Below, one piece after another: positions 44,055 to 52,603 of a DNA stretch of 64,000 nucleotides (position 1 is its first letter; every line of letters starts with the position of its first letter). The stretch comes from Thalassospiraceae bacterium LMO-JJ14 (GTDB lineage: Bacteria; Pseudomonadota; Alphaproteobacteria; Rhodospirillales; Casp-alpha2): NCBI GenBank assembly GCA_021555105.2, contig CP134604.1, positions 3,448,501 to 3,512,500 on the forward strand, in the 5' to 3' direction. Below the pieces are notes generated by a model. The model did not search any database and had not been told where the DNA came from. It saw nothing but the letters and a program-made list of their open reading frames with translations. The translations under genes were made by a program, and so were the position numbers.

Positions 44055-45404
44055 TTACCCCAACGCCCGGGGATTGCTCTCCGTGAGGGTGGCGCGGACT
44101 TGGGCGAGTAACAGAGCATGATCTACGGCCGTTCCTTCGCCTGAGCGGATTCTTGACGCCAGTGCCGCCGCATCCGCGTTGCCGGCGCTATCCGCGCCCC
44201 CGATCTGGCGCATGACGATGCCGAGCGCGTTGGCCGCCATCAGCGCCTTGTAGCGCGCCTCTCCGTCGAGCACGTTGGCCAGATCGCCGCGCACGATGTC
44301 CCGCGCAATTCCCAGCAACGCATCCAGCGACGGCTGTGGGCGCACCGGTTCAATGCCATCCGGCAACCGCGCCGGGTCGGCGGGGGCGGTCTCGGATAAA
44401 ATCTCCAACTCAAGCTCGGGCACGATGTGCGCCGTCAGCGCCAGTTCCAGATTGCGCTCGCCGCCGCTGACGAAACGGTCGGCTTGTTGTAGCGCGATCA
44501 CCGCCCAGCGCATGGTCGCCATGACCTGCCAGTAGCCGACCATATCGCGGTCGACCGTGCGGCCGCTTTCCGCCTCGTAGCCTTCGATCAGCGCATCCAA
44601 GGAGCCGACACCACCGCAAACGCGGTCATTGGCACCGAAGCGCCAGCACTTCGCCGTCAGCCAGCCGATATCCTCCATCGGGTCGGACCAGCCGGCGAAT
44701 TCCCAGTCCAGCACCGCCGTCAATTTGCCGTCGGCGACCATGTAATTGCCGGTGCGGTAATCGCGGTGACAGAACACCGTTGCCGAATTTTCAGGCGCGT
44801 TCTCTTCGAGCCAGCGCAGACCCCATTCCAGCGCCGGATGCGACCCCGGCAGCGCGTCCAGATGGCGACGGTATTCGGCGACCGACGATGTTGCCGGCGG
44901 CCCGTCGGGCTTGTCGACGAAGGCCAGATCGGGGGCGTCGGCAATCGTGTGGATGCGCGCCAGATTACGGCCCAATTCGGCGGCGAGCGCGTCGTTGGCA
45001 TCCATCTTCGCGAGCTTGTGACCGGCCGCCGTGCCTTCGGCGCGGTGCATGATGAAGAACGGCGTGCCGAGCACGTCCAAATCCTCACACAGTACACACG
45101 GCACCGGCACCGTAACCCCGGCTTCATGCGCGTGTTTCAGGATCGTGAATTCCTCGGCGCGGCCATGCGAAACGGCGACGTTCGACGGTGCGTCCTTGCG
45201 CAACACCAGATCGTGCGACCCCGGCCAGTCGCCGCCGTCCAGGTCCAGCTTCAGCGCCCAGTTTTCCTGAATGGCGCCGCCGGAAAGCTGTTTCAGGTCG
45301 CGCACCTGCGCGCGGCCGCCGGACTGGCGCGCCAGCCAGACCTCGAGCCGTTTGATGGCGTCCCGGTCCATGTTGGTGACGGCGTCGTCGTTGCGCCCGC
45401 TCAC
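44055..45404 (-). CDS. APH-family kinase, ACAD10/11- or LvaA-like
   Basis: 449 residues. The aminoglycoside-phosphotransferase fold is shown by QLSGGAIQENWALKL, catalytic loop VFCHRDYRTGNYMV and metal site LTAVLDWEFAGWSDPMEDIGW. Members coupled to acyl-CoA dehydrogenases phosphorylate the hydroxyl of 4-hydroxyacyl-CoAs (ACAD10/11 in animals, LvaA in Pseudomonas levulinate catabolism) rather than antibiotics. The start overlaps the stop of the acyl-CoA dehydrogenase gene by four bases. A C-terminal extension of about 110 helical residues is present. The 4-hydroxyacyl role is inferred. Confidence 0.85.
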   Translation of the reverse strand: MSGRNDDAVTNMDRDAIKRLEVWLARQSGGRAQVRDLKQLSGGAIQENWALKLDLDGGDWPGSHDLVLRKDAPSNVAVSHGRAEEFTILKHAHEAGVTVPVPCVLCEDLDVLGTPFFIMHRAEGTAAGHKLAKMDANDALAAELGRNLARIHTIADAPDLAFVDKPDGPPATSSVAEYRRHLDALPGSHPALEWGLRWLEENAPENSATVFCHRDYRTGNYMVADGKLTAVLDWEFAGWSDPMEDIGWLTAKCWRFGANDRVCGGVGSLDALIEGYEAESGRTVDRDMVGYWQVMATMRWAVIALQQADRFVSGGERNLELALTAHIVPELELEILSETAPADPARLPDGIEPVRPQPSLDALLGIARDIVRGDLANVLDGEARYKALMAANALGIVMRQIGGADSAGNADAAALASRIRSGEGTAVDHALLLAQVRATLTESNPRALG

Positions 45405-46612
45405 TGTTCAGGCTTTCCCCATGACCAGAAGTCCATGCCGCGTTCCTTAAGCGCACCCGCCAACACCATCTTGTGCACCTCGGACGCGCCGTCGACCAGC
45501 TTCGCCTGACGGGCGTAACGGTAAATCCATTCCAGCACCGTGTCCTTGGAATAACCGCGCGCACCGTTCAACTGGATCGCCGTGTCGACCGCCTTGAACA
45601 GCACATCGGCGACGGCGACCTTGGCCATCGAGACCTCGGTCCGCGCCCGCGATCCCTGATCCAGCGCCCACGCCGCCTTCATGGTCAGCAGACGCCCGAC
45701 CTCGATATCCATGGCCGCATCGCCGAGCAGAAGCTGCACGCTTTCACGCTTCGACAGCTTCATGCCGAAAGCTTCGCGGTTGGAAATATACTCGTCGGCG
45801 ATTTCGAGCGAGCGCTTGGCCAGCCCCAGCCAGCGCATGCAGTGCGTGAGGCGTGCCGTGCCGAGACGTATCTGTACGCACTTCATCCCTTCGCCGACGC
45901 CCATCAGGCGGTTCTCGTCGGGGATTTCCATGCCGTTGAACATCAGCTCGCAATGCCCGCCGTGTTCCTCCGGCCCCATGATCGGGATGCGCCGTTCGAT
46001 TTCCCAGCCGGGGGTGTCCTTGTGGAAAAGAAATGCCGTCAGGTTGCGGCGATCTTCGTCTGACGTGCGCGCCAGCAAAATGAAATGATCGGCGACACCG
46101 GCCCCGGTGATGAACCACTTGCGGCCCTGGATGACCCATTTGTCGCCTTTCTTCGTGGCGCGGGTCAGCATCATGCCGCCAGGATCGGAACCGCCGCCCG
46201 GCGCCGGTTCGGTCATGACGATGGACGATTTCACCTTGCCGTCGATGATCGGCTGCAGCCACTGTTCCTTTTGCGCGTCGGTGGCGACCTTGTTCAGCAC
46301 GTACATGTTGCCGTCGTCGGGGGCGGCGGCGTTGAAGCACACCGGGCCGAAGATCGAACGGTTCATTTCCTCGTAACACGCCGCCATGCCGACGGTATCG
46401 AATCCGCGCCCGCCCCGCTCCTTCGGCATCGACAGGCACCACAGGCCGGCAGCACGGGCATCCGCCTGTATCTGCTTGGCCAGATCGAGACGGATGTTCT
46501 CGTGATCGTCATAGCTGGCGGGGTCGTCTTCCAGCGGCAGAATGCGCTCGGCGACGAATTTACGGATGGCGAGGCGCGTTTCCTCGACCTCGGGCGATAA
46601 TGTGAAGTCCAT
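45401..46612 (-). CDS. Acyl-CoA dehydrogenase, ACAD10/11- or LvaC-like
   Basis: 403 residues. MTEPAPGGGSDPGGMMLTRATK, IQGRKWFITGAGVADHF, TARLTHCMRWLGLAKRSLEIADEY and DTAIQLNGARGYSKDTVLEWIYRYARQAKLVDGASEVHKM fit the ACAD10/11-like branch. In the known pathway this enzyme acts on the 4-phospho-acyl-CoA product of the partner kinase. Translationally coupled (ATGA) to the APH-type kinase gene. It lies in a five-gene minus-strand operon with an acyl-CoA synthetase, SDR and hydrolase. Confidence 0.9.
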   Translation of the reverse strand: MDFTLSPEVEETRLAIRKFVAERILPLEDDPASYDDHENIRLDLAKQIQADARAAGLWCLSMPKERGGRGFDTVGMAACYEEMNRSIFGPVCFNAAAPDDGNMYVLNKVATDAQKEQWLQPIIDGKVKSSIVMTEPAPGGGSDPGGMMLTRATKKGDKWVIQGRKWFITGAGVADHFILLARTSDEDRRNLTAFLFHKDTPGWEIERRIPIMGPEEHGGHCELMFNGMEIPDENRLMGVGEGMKCVQIRLGTARLTHCMRWLGLAKRSLEIADEYISNREAFGMKLSKRESVQLLLGDAAMDIEVGRLLTMKAAWALDQGSRARTEVSMAKVAVADVLFKAVDTAIQLNGARGYSKDTVLEWIYRYARQAKLVDGASEVHKMVLAGALKERGMDFWSWGKPEQ

Positions 46613-46683
46613 ATTGTCCTCTCAGGGCGGTGTTACCTGATTTTGGCCCGCGCGCGTCGGGGTCTCAAGGCAAAGCCGCGCGG

Positions 46684-47559
46684 CTAACGCGGCCCGATCC
46701 CCGCATAATTGCCGTCAAAGGCTTCGCGCACCGGCCACACACCGGCGCGGGTCTGTTTCAGGAAGTCGTCGATCTCGGCGTTGAAGGTCGCCGGGTCTTC
46801 AAGATTGATCAGATGGCCCGACTTCGGAAATACCCTGAGTCCCGCCGTCGGCATGGCGCGCTTCAGCCATACGTTCACATCGAGACACACATCGTCCTCG
46901 TCGCCGACCATCAACAACGTCGGCACCGGGCAGGCGTTGAACTCGGCCTCGAAATCATACAGCGACGGGCGCTCGCCCTGCACGTGGCGCAGCGTATAGG
47001 CGGCGCCGATGGCCGGGTGTTCGGCCAATTGATCGCGGAACTCCGTCCAGCCGCGGATGTCCTTGCGCTTCAACTGGGTGCGCGTCGGGCCGTTGGCGAA
47101 CGGGTCCGCCAGCATCTTGCCGGCGTCGAGGTATTCTTCCGAGCGCGCATAGGCCTCGTCATGGAAAACCTGCTGCTGCTCGCGCGGCGAGCCGGCACCG
47201 CCCGAGGCCGCGACCAGCGCCGTGACGCGGTCCGGATGATGAATGGCCAGCCTGAGCCCGGTGTAGGCGCCCATGGAAAGCCCGATCACGGTGGCCTCGG
47301 CAAGGCCCACCGCATCCATCACGGCGATGGCGTCGGCGTTGGCATGATCCTGACCGTAGAGGGATTCGTCTTCCGGCACGTCGGACGGCGGATAGCCGCG
47401 CGAACACATGACGATGCAGCGGTGATCGCGGGAAAAATGCCGCACCTGCGGCTCCCAACTGCGCTTGTCGCCGCCGTATTCGTGCAGGAACAGGATCGGC
47501 GCACCGCTTCCGGTTTCCTCGTAATAGATATTCACCCCGTCACGGTCTGCGTATGCCAT
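46684..47559 (-). CDS. Alpha/beta-fold hydrolase
   Basis: 291 residues. Oxyanion/lid start APILFLHEYGGDKRSW, nucleophile elbow VIGLSMGAYTGLRLA (Ser), acid VGDEDDVCLD and His SGHLINLEDP are present. Size and motifs match lactonase/esterase members such as 3-oxoadipate enol-lactonase. Within this operon a role in opening a lactone or hydrolysing an ester before CoA activation is conceivable but not shown. It starts 13 bases after the SDR stop. Confidence 0.88.
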   Translation of the reverse strand: MAYADRDGVNIYYEETGSGAPILFLHEYGGDKRSWEPQVRHFSRDHRCIVMCSRGYPPSDVPEDESLYGQDHANADAIAVMDAVGLAEATVIGLSMGAYTGLRLAIHHPDRVTALVAASGGAGSPREQQQVFHDEAYARSEEYLDAGKMLADPFANGPTRTQLKRKDIRGWTEFRDQLAEHPAIGAAYTLRHVQGERPSLYDFEAEFNACPVPTLLMVGDEDDVCLDVNVWLKRAMPTAGLRVFPKSGHLINLEDPATFNAEIDDFLKQTRAGVWPVREAFDGNYAGIGPR

Positions 47560-47572
47560 TCGTTCGATCTCC

Positions 47573-48334
47573 CTAAAGCGTGTTCACCAGATGCCCGCCA
47601 TCAACGGGAATGACCGCGCCGCTCATGTAGCTCGAGGCATTGGACGCCAGCAAAAGCAACGGCCCGTCGAGATCGTGCAGCCGTCCGCAGCGGCGCATCG
47701 GGATACGCTTGATCATCGTCTGTCCGGCATCCGATTGCAGGTAATCCTCGTTCAGGTCGGTTTCGATATAGCCCGGCGCCAGCGCGTTGACGCGGATCTG
47801 ATAGCGCGCCAGTTCCAGCGCCAGAACCTTGGTCATCTGGATGACGGCGGCCTTGGATATGGCATAGGGCGCGACCCCCGCCGATACGCGCAATCCCAGG
47901 ATCGACGCCGTGTTGACGATGTTGCCACCGCCGTTGTCACGCATCCGGCGCGCGGTTTCCTGGGCCACGATCCACGCCCCTTCGAGGTTGGTGTCGATGA
48001 CCTTGCGCCAGTCGGCATCGGTGACGTCGAGGGCCGGGCCGCCCGCCGCGACCCCGGCGTTGTTGATCAGCACGTCGGGGACGGCCAGATCGGTGGCGAT
48101 TTCATCCAGGGCCGCGGTGACGCTGTCACGGTCGGTGACGTCCATGCCGACGGCCAGCGCCGTGCCCCCGGCTTCGGCGATTTCGGCGGCGAGATTTTCC
48201 AGCCGGTCGCGGCGCCGGGCCGTCACGGCAACCCTGGCCCCGGCCGCCGCCAGGACGCGGGCAAAGTGCAGGCCCAGCCCCGAGGACGCGCCGGTGACCA
48301 GCACCGTCTTGCCGCCCATCAACATGGAAGTCAT
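47573..48334 (-). CDS. Short-chain dehydrogenase/reductase
   Basis: 253 residues. Classical SDR: cofactor motif VTGASSGLGLHFARVLAAAG, NNAG in INNAGVAAGG, and catalytic Ser-Tyr-Lys with APYAISKAAVIQM. The acidic/basic pattern after the second strand (TARRRDRLE) suggests NADP(H). The start immediately follows the acyl-CoA synthetase stop. By analogy with LvaD it could reduce a 4-oxoacyl-CoA, or act as a 3-hydroxyacyl-CoA dehydrogenase. Substrate unknown. Confidence 0.9.
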   Translation of the reverse strand: MTSMLMGGKTVLVTGASSGLGLHFARVLAAAGARVAVTARRRDRLENLAAEIAEAGGTALAVGMDVTDRDSVTAALDEIATDLAVPDVLINNAGVAAGGPALDVTDADWRKVIDTNLEGAWIVAQETARRMRDNGGGNIVNTASILGLRVSAGVAPYAISKAAVIQMTKVLALELARYQIRVNALAPGYIETDLNEDYLQSDAGQTMIKRIPMRRCGRLHDLDGPLLLLASNASSYMSGAVIPVDGGHLVNTL

Positions 48335-50020
48335 CTAGTCGTCCTTCTCGTCAGCAATGTCAGCGGCGATTTCCCTGGCCCGCTCACGCAACACGAATTT
48401 CTGGATTTTGCCGGTCGAGGTTTTCGGCAGCGGACCGAATTCGACGCGCGTCGGCGCCTTGAAGCGTGCCATGCGGTCCTTGCAGAAATCGATCAGTTCC
48501 TTGGCGTCCAGCGCGCCTTCGGCGGCGGCGGTCGTGGTGACGAACGCCAGCGGGGTCTCGCCCCACTTTTCCGACGGCATGGCGACCACGGCGCAATCCA
48601 TCACGCCGGGGTGCTTGTACAGACATTCCTCGACCTCCAGCGACGAGATGTTCTCGCCGCCCGAGATGATGATATCCTTGGCCCGGTCCTTGACCTCGAT
48701 ATAGCCGTCCGGGTGCTGCACGGCCAGATCGCCGGTGTGATACCAGCCGCCCCGGAACGCGTCCGCCGTGGCCTTTTCATTTTTCAGATACCCGCGCATG
48801 ACGGTGTTCGACTGGAACATGATCTCGCCGATGGTCTCGCCGTCTTCGGGTACAAGTTCCATTGTCTCGGGGTCGCGCACCGACTGATGGAACTGGGTCG
48901 GATAGCGCACGCCCTGGCGCGCCATCTTGGTGGCTTTTTCTTCGAGCGGCAGATCGGCCCATTCGTCCTGGAATACGCACACCGTCGACGGCCCGTAGGT
49001 TTCGGTCAGGCCGTAAAGATGCGTCACGTTAAAGCCCATATCCGCCATCCGCGATATCACGGTGGACGGCGGCGCGGCGCCGCCGGTGGCGACCTCGATG
49101 GAGTGAGTGAAGGTGCGTTTTACGCTGTCCGGCGCATGCACCAGCATGTTGAGCACAATCGGCGCACCGCACATGTGCGTCACCTTGTGTTCTTCGATCA
49201 GCGGAAAGATCAGCGCCGGATCGACATCGCGCAGGCAGACGTGCGTGCCGCCGACCGACGTCACCGCCCAGGTGTAGGTCCAGCCGTTGCAATGGAACAT
49301 CGGCAGCGTCCACAGATAGACGCTTTCCGGGCCGAGGCGGAATACCAGCGCATTGCCGAGCGCATTCAGATAGCCGCCGCGATGATGATAAACGACACCC
49401 TTGGGGTTGCCGGTGGTGCCGGACGTGTAATTCAGGCACATCGCCTGCCATTCGTCGGCGGGCGGCTGCCAGACATGATCCGGATCGCCCTCGGCCAGCA
49501 ACTCCTCGTAGGTTATCTCGCCGAAAAGCTGCCCCCCCTTGGCCAGCGGATCGTCGACGTCGACAACCAGAAGATCCGGATTATCGAGGATCGTCACCGC
49601 GTCCTTCATCACATCGGCATACTCGCGGTCGGTGATTAGCACCTTGGTTTCGGCATGTTTCAGGATAAACGCGATGGTCTCGGCATCGAGCCGGTAATTC
49701 AGCGCGTTCAGCACGCCGCCCGACATCGGCACGCCGTAATGCGCTTCCAGCATCGCCGGCGCGTTCGGCGACATCACCGACACCGTATCGCCGACGCCGA
49801 TGCCGCGTTTTTGCAGCGCGCTCGCCAGACGGCGGCAGCGGACATCGAACTCGGCCCAGGTGAACCGGTGCGGCCCATGGATCACCGCGGTCTTCGACGG
49901 GAAAACGCGCGCCGCCCAATCGAGGTACGACAGCGGCGTCAGCGGCTGGTAATTGGCCGCGTTCTTGTCCAGTCCCTGCGTGAATATGTTTTCATCCGAA
50001 GATGCGTCGGACATCCCCAT
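48335..50020 (-). CDS. AMP-binding acyl-CoA synthetase
   Basis: 561 residues. Adenylation motifs A3 NYTSGTTGNPKGVVYHH, A5 HLYGLTETYGP, A7 GGWYHTGDLA and A8 VKDRAKDIIISGGENISSLEVE, and A10 lysine region LPKTSTGKIQKF are all present. The enzyme activates a carboxylic acid to its CoA thioester through an acyl-AMP. It resembles medium-chain/methylmercaptopropionate-type ligases. First gene of the five-gene operon down to 44055. The first ATG (MGMSDAS) and one two codons later are both possible starts. Confidence 0.93.
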   Translation of the reverse strand: MGMSDASSDENIFTQGLDKNAANYQPLTPLSYLDWAARVFPSKTAVIHGPHRFTWAEFDVRCRRLASALQKRGIGVGDTVSVMSPNAPAMLEAHYGVPMSGGVLNALNYRLDAETIAFILKHAETKVLITDREYADVMKDAVTILDNPDLLVVDVDDPLAKGGQLFGEITYEELLAEGDPDHVWQPPADEWQAMCLNYTSGTTGNPKGVVYHHRGGYLNALGNALVFRLGPESVYLWTLPMFHCNGWTYTWAVTSVGGTHVCLRDVDPALIFPLIEEHKVTHMCGAPIVLNMLVHAPDSVKRTFTHSIEVATGGAAPPSTVISRMADMGFNVTHLYGLTETYGPSTVCVFQDEWADLPLEEKATKMARQGVRYPTQFHQSVRDPETMELVPEDGETIGEIMFQSNTVMRGYLKNEKATADAFRGGWYHTGDLAVQHPDGYIEVKDRAKDIIISGGENISSLEVEECLYKHPGVMDCAVVAMPSEKWGETPLAFVTTTAAAEGALDAKELIDFCKDRMARFKAPTRVEFGPLPKTSTGKIQKFVLRERAREIAADIADEKDD

Positions 50021-50141
50021 TCCTCCCAGATTGGCGCCATTGGATCATTGGTAACACTTGCAACGCCTTGCCGAAAGTTTAGCGCGGCTGGACAGCTTCG
50101 CAACGTCATGATTAAACGAAGCGACGAATGGGAGTGCAGAA

Positions 50142-50993
50142 ATGACCGATACCTTCAAGATCGCCCTGGTGCAGACTTCGGCACAGGCAGATATGCATAC
50201 GACGCTGGACCGCGCCGGTGAAATGGCCCGCGACGCGGCCGCCCAGGGCGCGAACATGCTGCAGTTCGCGGAATTCTTCTCTTGCTACAATGTCGACGAA
50301 AAAGGCATTCACACGGGCCCCCTGCCCGAGGAATCGCATCCGGCCATCGTGCAGTTCTCGAAACTTGCGGACGAACTGAAGGTCTGGATCAACTTGGGCT
50401 CAATCACCGTGCCGGCGCCGGATGGGCGGGCCTATAACCGGCAATACATGATCGACGATCAGGGTATCGTCCGCGCCACGTACGAAAAGATTCACCTGTT
50501 CGACGTCAATCTCGCCGACGACGACCGCTACCGCGAAAGCGCCAGCCTTTGCCCCGGCGAGCGCGCCGTCATCGTCGACACGCCGTGGGGCAGGACGGGC
50601 CTCACGATCTGTTACGACGTGCGCTTTCCGCACCTGTACCGCGACCTCGCCAAGGCCGGCGCGGATTTCCTGACCGTGCCGGCGGCGTTCACGCACCGCA
50701 CCGGACAGGATCACTGGCACGTCCTGCTGCGTGCGCGGGCGATTGAGACCGGTTGTTTCGTCTTTGCCACCTGCCAGTCGGGCAAGCACGGCAAGGCCCG
50801 GACCTACGGCCATTCGCTGGTCGTCAATCCGTGGGGCGAAATCATCGCCGAAGGACCGGAAGACGACGAAGCAATTGTCATCGCCGAAATCGATCCCGCA
50901 GAGGTGGCCCAGGCACGGTCCCGCATTCCGGCACTGGAGCACGACAGACCCTATGCCAAACCCGCCCCGGCCAGCGCAGACGCCGCCGAATAA
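50142..50993 (+). CDS. Carbon-nitrogen hydrolase (nitrilase superfamily, Nit-like)
   Basis: 283 residues. The catalytic triad is visible: Glu in MLQFAEFFSCYN, Lys in ATYEKIHLFDV and Cys in GLTICYDVRFPHLY. Size and motifs match the Nit1/Nit2 branch, which hydrolyses omega-amides such as deaminated glutathione or 2-oxoglutaramate. It precedes an HutG-like deformylase by 15 bases and is probably co-transcribed with it. Divergent from the acyl-CoA synthetase operon. Substrate not certain. Confidence 0.9.
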   Translation: MTDTFKIALVQTSAQADMHTTLDRAGEMARDAAAQGANMLQFAEFFSCYNVDEKGIHTGPLPEESHPAIVQFSKLADELKVWINLGSITVPAPDGRAYNRQYMIDDQGIVRATYEKIHLFDVNLADDDRYRESASLCPGERAVIVDTPWGRTGLTICYDVRFPHLYRDLAKAGADFLTVPAAFTHRTGQDHWHVLLRARAIETGCFVFATCQSGKHGKARTYGHSLVVNPWGEIIAEGPEDDEAIVIAEIDPAEVAQARSRIPALEHDRPYAKPAPASADAAE

Positions 50994-51008
50994 CGACTGA
51001 CAGGCATC

Positions 51009-51797
51009 ATGGACATATTTGACTTTCTGCCCGGCACCTCACCGCTGCTGATCAACGCGCCGCACCCCGGCACGCATATCCCGGACGACATCAAAGCGCG
51101 CATGACCGAAGAGGCGCTACGCGTGCCCGATACCGACTGGCATATTCCGATGCTGTACGACTTCGCGCCGGCCATGGGGGCGCACTTCCTGGCGGCGACG
51201 CACAGCCGGTTCTGCATCGATCTGAACCGCCCGCCGGAGAATATCAACCTGTATCCCGGTCAGGACACCGAGGGGCTGGTGCCGCTGAAAACCGGACAGA
51301 ACGAGCCGCTCTACAAACCGGGCCAGGAGCCGGACGACGCCGAAATCGCCGAGCGCACCGAGCGCTATCACGCGCCGTATCACGCCAAGCTGGCCGAGAC
51401 GCTGGACGCTATTAAGGCCGAACACGGCTATGCGCTTTTGTGGGACGCGCATTCGATCAAGAGCGAGCTGCCGCGCTATTTCGACGGCAAGCTGTGGGAC
51501 ATCAACCTTGGCACCAACAACGGCGCAAGCTGTGCTCAGCGTCTGCAGGACGACCTCGAAGCCGTTGCCGGTGAGGCGGCGGGATATACGTGGAAAATGA
51601 ACGGCCGTTACATCGGCGGCTATATCACGCGCCACTACGGCGATCCCGAGAACAACGTGCATGCGGTGCAGCTCGAGCTGAGCTGGGCGACATATATGGA
51701 CGAGATTTATCCTTACAGCTACCGCGAGGACTTGGCAGCGGGCATACGCCCGGTGCTGCAGCGCTTCATCCAGACGATGCTGAATTTCCGGGGTTAA
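51009..51797 (+). CDS. N-formylglutamate deformylase-like hydrolase (HutG type)
   Basis: 262 residues, the usual HutG length. SPLLINAPHPGTHIPDDI, DTDWHIPMLYDF, FCIDLNRPPEN, YALLWDAHSIKSELPRYF with metal-binding DAHS, NGRYIGGYITRHYG and HAVQLELSWATYMDE are the family motifs. HutG converts N-formyl-L-glutamate to glutamate and formate in one histidine-degradation route. The other hut genes are not in the window; only the nitrilase is linked. More canonical than the family member at 25517. Confidence 0.88.
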   Translation: MDIFDFLPGTSPLLINAPHPGTHIPDDIKARMTEEALRVPDTDWHIPMLYDFAPAMGAHFLAATHSRFCIDLNRPPENINLYPGQDTEGLVPLKTGQNEPLYKPGQEPDDAEIAERTERYHAPYHAKLAETLDAIKAEHGYALLWDAHSIKSELPRYFDGKLWDINLGTNNGASCAQRLQDDLEAVAGEAAGYTWKMNGRYIGGYITRHYGDPENNVHAVQLELSWATYMDEIYPYSYREDLAAGIRPVLQRFIQTMLNFRG

Positions 51798-51866
51798 CAC
51801 CCCTCTCCCTGTCCCTCTCCCTGGGGAGAAGGTGGCGAACGCAGTGCGCCGGGATAGAGGGCTTAA
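51790..51866. repeat. Degenerate CCCTCTCCC palindromic repeat
   Basis: CACCCCTCTCCCTGTCCCTCTCCCTGGGGAGA and the downstream GGTGGCGAACGCAGTGCGCCGGGATAGAGGG match the element at 43969 (CTCCCGGCTCACTCCGTTCGCCACC). It lies between the convergent HutG-like and SDR genes. Confidence 0.75.
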
Positions 51867-52603
51867 ACCCTGCCGCCCGCGACCGGCAGCACGCAGCCGG
51901 TGATGTACGACGCCTCGTCGGTACACAGCCAGTAGATGCCCGCCGCCACTTCTTCGGTGGTGCCGATGCGGCCCAGCGGGACTTCGTGGCGGAACTGCTC
52001 GAAGCGCGTCGCGATCTGTCCGGCGATGGACATTTCCGTCAACGTGTAGCCGGGCGCCACGGCGTTGACGCGAATACCCTCCTCGCCGACCTCGCGGGCC
52101 AGCCCCTTGGTCATGATATCGATGGCGCCCTTGCCCGCCGCATAGTCGATCCACTGGTTTGGACTGCCCTGCAGCGTCGCCGTCGACGACAGGTTGACGA
52201 TGGCCCCACCCTTGCCGCCGTGCACGGTGGACATGCGTTTGACGGCTTCGCGGCACATAATGACGCTGCCCGCGACGTTGACGCGCAGAACGTCCATCAC
52301 CGTATCCCATGTGGCTTCGTCCAAGCGCCGCTTGGGGCCGGTGATGCCGGCATTGTTGACGACGGCGTCGACATAAATGCCGTCGTCATCCAGCGCCTTG
52401 AACAGGGCCAGAATATCCGCTTCGGCGCCGACATCGCCCTTGATGGCGCGGGCCCCGGTCTCGTCGGCGATCTTTCCCGCCGCGTCATCGTTCGAGACAT
52501 AAGTGAAGATCACGCGCCAGTCCTCGGCGGCGAAGCGCTGCACGACGGCGGCGCCGATGCCCCGGGACCCGCCGCTGACCAAAACCGTCTTTGGCGCGCT
52601 CAT
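51863..52603 (-). CDS. Short-chain dehydrogenase/reductase (FabG-like)
   Basis: 246 residues from ATG 52603, which overlaps the aldehyde dehydrogenase stop (ATGA); 15 extra upstream codons lie inside that gene. Motifs: VSGGSRGIGAAVVQRF, VNNAGITGPKR, IVNLSSTATLQGSPNQWIDYAAGKGAIDIM with catalytic Ser, Tyr and Lys, and APGYTLTEM. Oxidoreductase of 3-hydroxyacyl or sugar-like substrates. Last gene of the operon starting at tctC. Its exact substrate may follow from the decarboxylase pathway upstream but is unknown. Confidence 0.9.
   Translation of the reverse strand: MSAPKTVLVSGGSRGIGAAVVQRFAAEDWRVIFTYVSNDDAAGKIADETGARAIKGDVGAEADILALFKALDDDGIYVDAVVNNAGITGPKRRLDEATWDTVMDVLRVNVAGSVIMCREAVKRMSTVHGGKGGAIVNLSSTATLQGSPNQWIDYAAGKGAIDIMTKGLAREVGEEGIRVNAVAPGYTLTEMSIAGQIATRFEQFRHEVPLGRIGTTEEVAAGIYWLCTDEASYITGCVLPVAGGRV

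Noticed and set aside
44055-45404. Aminoglycoside resistance kinase
   Set aside because: The fold is APH-like, but translational coupling to an ACAD10/11-type dehydrogenase and the operon context point to acyl-CoA metabolism.
47591-49639. A 682-codon open frame on the plus strand
   Set aside because: Antisense to the SDR and acyl-CoA synthetase genes, which have full catalytic motifs; the long frame is a codon-bias artefact.
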